DNA of 64,000 nucleotides, taken from assembly GCF_000721705.1 (NCBI RefSeq), contig NZ_JOJL01000042.1, positions 62,001 through 126,000 on the forward strand, in the 5' to 3' direction. Shown here one piece after another: positions 61,161 through 64,000 of this stretch (positions are counted from its first letter, which is position 1; every line of letters starts with the position of its first letter). The notes under the pieces are model-generated. The model had not been told where the DNA came from. It did no database searches and worked only from the letters and a program-made list of their open reading frames with translations. Source of the stretch: Actinoplanes subtropicus (GTDB taxonomy: Bacteria > Actinomycetota > Actinomycetes > Mycobacteriales > Micromonosporaceae). The position numbers and the translations under genes are program-made.

Positions 61161-62009
61161 GTGGGCGGGTTACCGCTCCTTGACCAGGTCACCCTCGGCG
61201 ACCACGTCTGCTGGACCGTCGACGACGACGCCACCCGGCTGGAGGCGATCGCCGGGTTCGTGCGCGCCGGCCTCGGCGCCCGGCACCGGGTGATCTACGC
61301 CGGCGACGACCCCGGGGCGGTGCTGGCCGGGCTGGAACGCCACGGCATCGGCACCCGCTCGGCGATCGACCAGGGCCTGCTGCACGCGACCACCGCCGAG
61401 GCGAGCTACCTGACCGGTGGCGTCTTCGACCCGGAGGCCACCCTCGAGCTGTGGCGCGGCGAGATCGCCCGGGCCCGCTCGGCCGGCTGCCCCGGCATCC
61501 GGGTGGTCGGCGACATGACCTGGGCGAGCCGGCGGGTGCCCGGGGCCGAGCGGCTGCCGTGGTACGAGGCGCAGGTCAACACCTTCTTCCTGGACGGGTA
61601 CGTGGCCGGCGTCTGCGCGTACGACCGGCGCCGCTTCGACCCGCTCGACCTGCGCCGGCTGAGCTGGGCGCACCCGGGCGCGGCGGCCACCCGGGTCCCG
61701 TTCGAGCCGGGGTCGGCGCTGCGGGCCCGGCGGATCCGCGACCCGTACGGCCTGCGGCTGGCCGGCGAGGTCGACCTGTCGAACCGGGACGCGCTGCGGG
61801 CGGTGATCGAGCACCTGTTCGACGAGGAGCCGGCGGCGACCGTGGACGTCTCCGAGCTGACCTTCGCCGACACCGCCGCCTCCCGCATCCTGGTCGACGC
61901 CGCCGGGCACGGTGCGCTGCGGCTGGTCGGGGTGTCGGCGCCGCTGCGGCGGCTGCTCGACTTCCACGGCGCCCGGCGGGTCCCGCGCCTGACGGTGGTG
62001 CCGCGATGA
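61161..62009 (+). CDS. MEDS sensor domain fused to a STAS (anti-anti-sigma) domain
   Basis: This 282-residue protein has an N-terminal MEDS domain (residues about 5-180), with the typical DHVCWTVDD start (His15, Cys17) and a sensory fold with MTWASRRVPGAE. A STAS domain follows at about 195-282: LRLAGEVDLSNRDALRAV and VDVSELTFADTAASRIL. The phospho-acceptor Ser of SpoIIAA/RsbV is Thr here (FADTAAS). The start is the GTG at 61161 after GGGGAGG. The protein overlaps a small repeat-derived ORF (ATGA) that leads to the RsbA-like kinase-fold gene. Confidence 0.85.
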   Translation: MGGLPLLDQVTLGDHVCWTVDDDATRLEAIAGFVRAGLGARHRVIYAGDDPGAVLAGLERHGIGTRSAIDQGLLHATTAEASYLTGGVFDPEATLELWRGEIARARSAGCPGIRVVGDMTWASRRVPGAERLPWYEAQVNTFFLDGYVAGVCAYDRRRFDPLDLRRLSWAHPGAAATRVPFEPGSALRARRIRDPYGLRLAGEVDLSNRDALRAVIEHLFDEEPAATVDVSELTFADTAASRILVDAAGHGALRLVGVSAPLRRLLDFHGARRVPRLTVVPR

Positions 62010-62144
62010 CGCCGTCCTGGTGGGGTCGCGCGCTTGGCGGCGGTGCCGTGATGAGGCCGTCGCGGTGGGGTCGCGCGCCTGGCGGTGGTGCCGTGATGAG
62101 GCCCTCCTGGTGGGTCGCGTGCCTGGCGGTGGTGCCGTGATGAG
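61998..62144 (+). repeat. 45-bp tandem repeat spanning the STAS/ATPase junction
   Basis: Units begin GTGCCGNGATGA at 61998, 62043, 62088 and 62132, giving spacings of 45, 45 and 44 bp. Each unit contains a TGATGA stop/start element. The missing base in the last unit shifts the frame so that the small ORF ends exactly at the ATPase start. Confidence 0.85.
62006..62140 (+). CDS. 44-residue repeat-derived coupled ORF
   Basis: This ORF starts with ATG overlapping the STAS stop (ATGA) and ends with a TGA that overlaps the next gene's ATG (TGATG). Its product is Trp/Arg/Gly-rich and repeats MRPSRWGRAPGG-type units, encoded by the 45-bp array. It may be a passive translational relay rather than a functional peptide, but the perfect coupling at both ends is notable. 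The product is not recognised as any family. Confidence 0.45.
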   Translation: MTPSWWGRALGGGAVMRPSRWGRAPGGGAVMRPSWWVACLAVVP

Positions 62145-63060
62145 GCCGTTCGACCACCCCGGCCTGCTGTACCGCGACGTGGACGAGTTCCTCGCGGCCA
62201 CCGTCCCGTTCGTCCGGGCCGCGGTCGACGCCGGCGACCCGGTGCTGGTCGCCGTGCCGGGGGAGAAGCACGGCCTGATCCGGGAGGCGCTGGCCGGGGC
62301 CGGCGACCGGGTCGAGTTCGCCGACATGGCGGTGAACGGGCGCAACCCGGGCCGCATCCTGCCGGCCGTGCTGCTGCCGTTCGCCGCGGCGCACCCCGGC
62401 CGGCGCGTGGCGATCGTCGGCGAGCCGCTCTGGCCGGGCCGCACCGCGACCGAGCGGGCGGCCTGCGCGGTGCACGAGGCGCTGATCAACGCGGCCTTCG
62501 AGGGGCGGGAGGCGTCGGTGCTGTGCCCCTACGACGCGGCCCGCCTCGACCCGGCGACGGTCGCCGAGGCCTGGCGCACCCACCCCGAGATGATCGACGG
62601 CGGCGAGCGGGTGCCGAGCGGGGACTACCGGGATCCGCTGCTGGTGGCGGAGGCGGTCAACGTGCCGCTGCCGCCGCCCCCGGCCGGGGCCGCGGTCCTC
62701 GCGTACGCCCGCTCGAAAGATCTTGCCGAAGTCCGGGCCTTCGTCCGCCGGCGCGCCGGCGTGCTGCTCGGCGACGAGCGCTCGCGCGAGCTGGTGCTGG
62801 CCGTGCACGAGTTGGCCACCAACACGATCCGGCACGCCGGCGGCCCCGGGACGATCACCGTGTGGACCGAGCCGGGCCTGCTCGTCTGCCAGGTCGACGA
62901 CGGCGGGCACATCGGGGATCCGCTGGCCGGGCGGCGCCTGCCGCCGCCGTCCGGCCCGAGCGGGCGCGGCCTGCTGCTGGTCAACCAGCTGTGCGACCTG
63001 GTGCGGCTGCGGTCCGGCCCGGAGGGGACGAGCGTCCGGCTGCAGATGCTGCTGACCTGA
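62140..63060 (+). CDS. RsbA-like protein: MEDS sensor fused to HATPase (anti-sigma kinase type)
   Basis: This 306-residue protein has an N-terminal MEDS domain (LLYRDVDEFLAATVPFVRAAV, residues about 8-175) and a C-terminal HATPase_c domain at about 195-306. The latter has N-box VHELATNTIRHAGGPG, G1 DDGG and G2 GRGLLLVNQL. This matches RsbA/RsbW-type anti-sigma kinases. It overlaps the small repeat ORF, and the STAS partner is one step upstream, so a partner-switch pair is likely. No sigma factor gene is in view. Confidence 0.85.
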   Translation: MRPFDHPGLLYRDVDEFLAATVPFVRAAVDAGDPVLVAVPGEKHGLIREALAGAGDRVEFADMAVNGRNPGRILPAVLLPFAAAHPGRRVAIVGEPLWPGRTATERAACAVHEALINAAFEGREASVLCPYDAARLDPATVAEAWRTHPEMIDGGERVPSGDYRDPLLVAEAVNVPLPPPPAGAAVLAYARSKDLAEVRAFVRRRAGVLLGDERSRELVLAVHELATNTIRHAGGPGTITVWTEPGLLVCQVDDGGHIGDPLAGRRLPPPSGPSGRGLLLVNQLCDLVRLRSGPEGTSVRLQMLLT

Positions 63061-64000
63061 GGCCGATCCCGCCGATCCCGCCGATCCCGCCGATCCCGCC
63101 GATCCCGCCGATCCCGCCGATCCCGCCGATCCCGCCGATCGACGGCGAAGACCCCCTGCGGCCCGAGGTGCTGAGCGGTCAGGCCGAGCAGCGGCGCGAA
63201 CAGGCCGCCGATGCTCACGCCGAGCCCGAGGGTGACGCCGGCCGCGGTGCCCGGCCGCCCCGGCAGGTAGTCCTGGCCGAGCTTGACCAGCACCGCGAAC
63301 GGGATGTTCAGCGCCACCCCGGCGAGCGCCGCGAAGACCAGCGGCGCGATCGGGCCCCCGGCCAGCCGCAGCGCGATCAGCGGTGGCACGGCGGCCAGCG
63401 CGCCGAACCGAACCGTGCGAACCGCGCCGATCCGGTCGGCAATCCTTCCGCCGGTCAGCGTGCCCGCGACACCGCCGACCAGGAAGACGGCGAGCGCTGC
63501 CCCGGCGACCTCCCGGCCGGCGCCGAGCTGCTCGATCCAGTAGAGCTCGATGAAGGTGTTGACGCCGAAGAACGCCGCCGATCGCACCACCGCGATCCCG
63601 GTCAGGGCGAGGAAGGGCCGCCACTGCTCGGTTCCGCTCCTCGCCGCCCGGAGCGCGCTCCTGGGACTCTTGTTCCGCAACAGGATCAACGCGATCACCA
63701 GCGCCGGCGGCAGGAACAGCACGGTCGCCGGCACACCCCACGCGACCAGGGCCGGCGTGGCCAGCACCGGAGCGAGGAAGAACCCGACACTCCCACCGGC
63801 CGCGAAGATGCTCATCGCGGCGGTGCTGTCCCCGGCCGCCTCCCGCGCCGCCTTGCCCGCCGCCGGATGGAACATCGCCACCCCGAGCCCCGACAACAAA
63901 ATCAAAGTCCAGACGATGGCGTACGTCTCGGGCACCAGCCCCGAAAGCCCCAGCCCGGCGCCGGCCAGCCCCACCCCGGCCGCCGCCATCCAGCCCAGCC
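62625..64000 (-). CDS. MFS transporter, fosmidomycin-resistance-like, with disrupted 3' end (5' end beyond window)
   Basis: About 290 residues in 63141-64000 show an FSR-like MFS carrier: GVAMFHPAAGKAAREA, MSIFAAGGSVGFFLAPVL, and about ten predicted helices. The start lies beyond the window. After LGPQGVFAV the frame enters the 9-bp repeat (Asp-Arg-Arg repeats) and, with no stop, continues antisense to the RsbA-like gene until 62625. The normal last helix is absent. The protein may be truncated or inactive, so treat the 62625 end as the ORF limit rather than a confirmed C terminus. Confidence 0.6.
   Translation of the reverse strand, partial: LGWMAAAGVGLAGAGLGLSGLVPETYAIVWTLILLSGLGVAMFHPAAGKAAREAAGDSTAAMSIFAAGGSVGFFLAPVLATPALVAWGVPATVLFLPPALVIALILLRNKSPRSALRAARSGTEQWRPFLALTGIAVVRSAAFFGVNTFIELYWIEQLGAGREVAGAALAVFLVGGVAGTLTGGRIADRIGAVRTVRFGALAAVPPLIALRLAGGPIAPLVFAALAGVALNIPFAVLVKLGQDYLPGRPGTAAGVTLGLGVSIGGLFAPLLGLTAQHLGPQGVFAVDRRDRRDRRDRRDRRDRRDRRDRRDRPQVSSICSRTLVPSGPDRSRTRSHSWLTSSRPRPLGPDGGGRRRPASGSPMCPPSSTWQTSRPGSVHTVIVPGPPACRIVLVANSCTASTSSRERSSPSSTPARRRTKARTSARSFERAYARTAAPAGGGGSGTLTASATSSGSR
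63063..63140. repeat. 9-bp tandem repeat at the 3' end of the MFS gene
   Basis: CCGATCCCG is repeated eight times (63063-63134) plus a partial unit (to 63140). On the minus strand it encodes Arg-Arg-Asp repeats. It begins three bases after the RsbA-like stop at 63060 and interrupts the MFS coding sequence. Confidence 0.9.

Noticed and set aside
63063..63140. The 9-bp array as a CRISPR-like or origin-type repeat
   Set aside because: Units are contiguous without spacers, with no cas genes and no origin context; it is simple slippage-type repetition.

Overview
The window is high-GC actinomycete chromosome. Support comes from the strong G/C third-position bias, frequent GTG starts, many ATGA/GTGA stop-start overlaps, a DinB/mycothiol-transferase-type protein, an LCP glycopolymer ligase, a bifunctional PutA and many one-component regulators. 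A Micromonosporaceae (Actinoplanes-like) host is my best guess; nothing in the sequence proves it. I see no rRNA, tRNA, IS element, phage or CRISPR.

Layout. 0-5 kb: the 5' part of a sensor histidine kinase, divergent from a two-gene ABC exporter across a perfect inverted repeat, then an 18-bp minisatellite and glycogen phosphorylase. 5-21 kb: a catabolic island. A TetR gene is divergent from a quinate/shikimate-type dehydrogenase. An IclR - CoA-transferase - citryl-CoA-lyase-like operon is divergent from an aldehyde dehydrogenase - ThDP enzyme - branched-chain-type ABC transporter operon that includes a fused LivM-LivG. A secreted ThuA-like protein is divergent from a Tat-exported quinoprotein dehydrogenase. 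The aldehyde dehydrogenase and the quinoprotein carry nearly identical 17-bp dyads just upstream of their ribosome binding sites, which suggests one regulon.

21-31.7 kb: a repeat-rich membrane protein, a small HTH protein, LysR/PutA for proline catabolism, a 47-bp tandem repeat, a 2-hydroxyacid dehydrogenase/RraA pair, and a lipid kinase/phosphoesterase pair.

31.7-47.2 kb: a putative specialised-metabolite cluster. A tight minus-strand operon encodes a GriI-like aldolase and a GriH-like DHQ synthase II (the pair that makes 3-amino-4-hydroxybenzoate), a small amidohydrolase, a PaaK-like AMP ligase, a 30-residue coupled peptide ORF, and a salicylate-hydroxylase-type flavoenzyme. The aldolase + DHQS-II + amidohydrolase + ligase set resembles benzoxazole-forming cassettes. 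A LAL-type LuxR activator is divergent from the operon. A second flavoenzyme, several regulators, a PP2C phosphatase and a TetR-controlled P450 follow. This is the most interesting region.

47-64 kb: DinB and GNAT proteins, a secreted beta-helix protein with a strong terminator, MarR plus a glycolipid-binding-like protein, and a short Rho paralogue with an altered P-loop. Then come surface-glycan genes (an uncharacterised pair, two glycosyltransferases, LCP), a diguanylate cyclase, and two MEDS-domain partner-switch proteins joined by a 45-bp-repeat ORF. The window ends in an MFS gene whose 3' end appears to have been overwritten by a 9-bp repeat.
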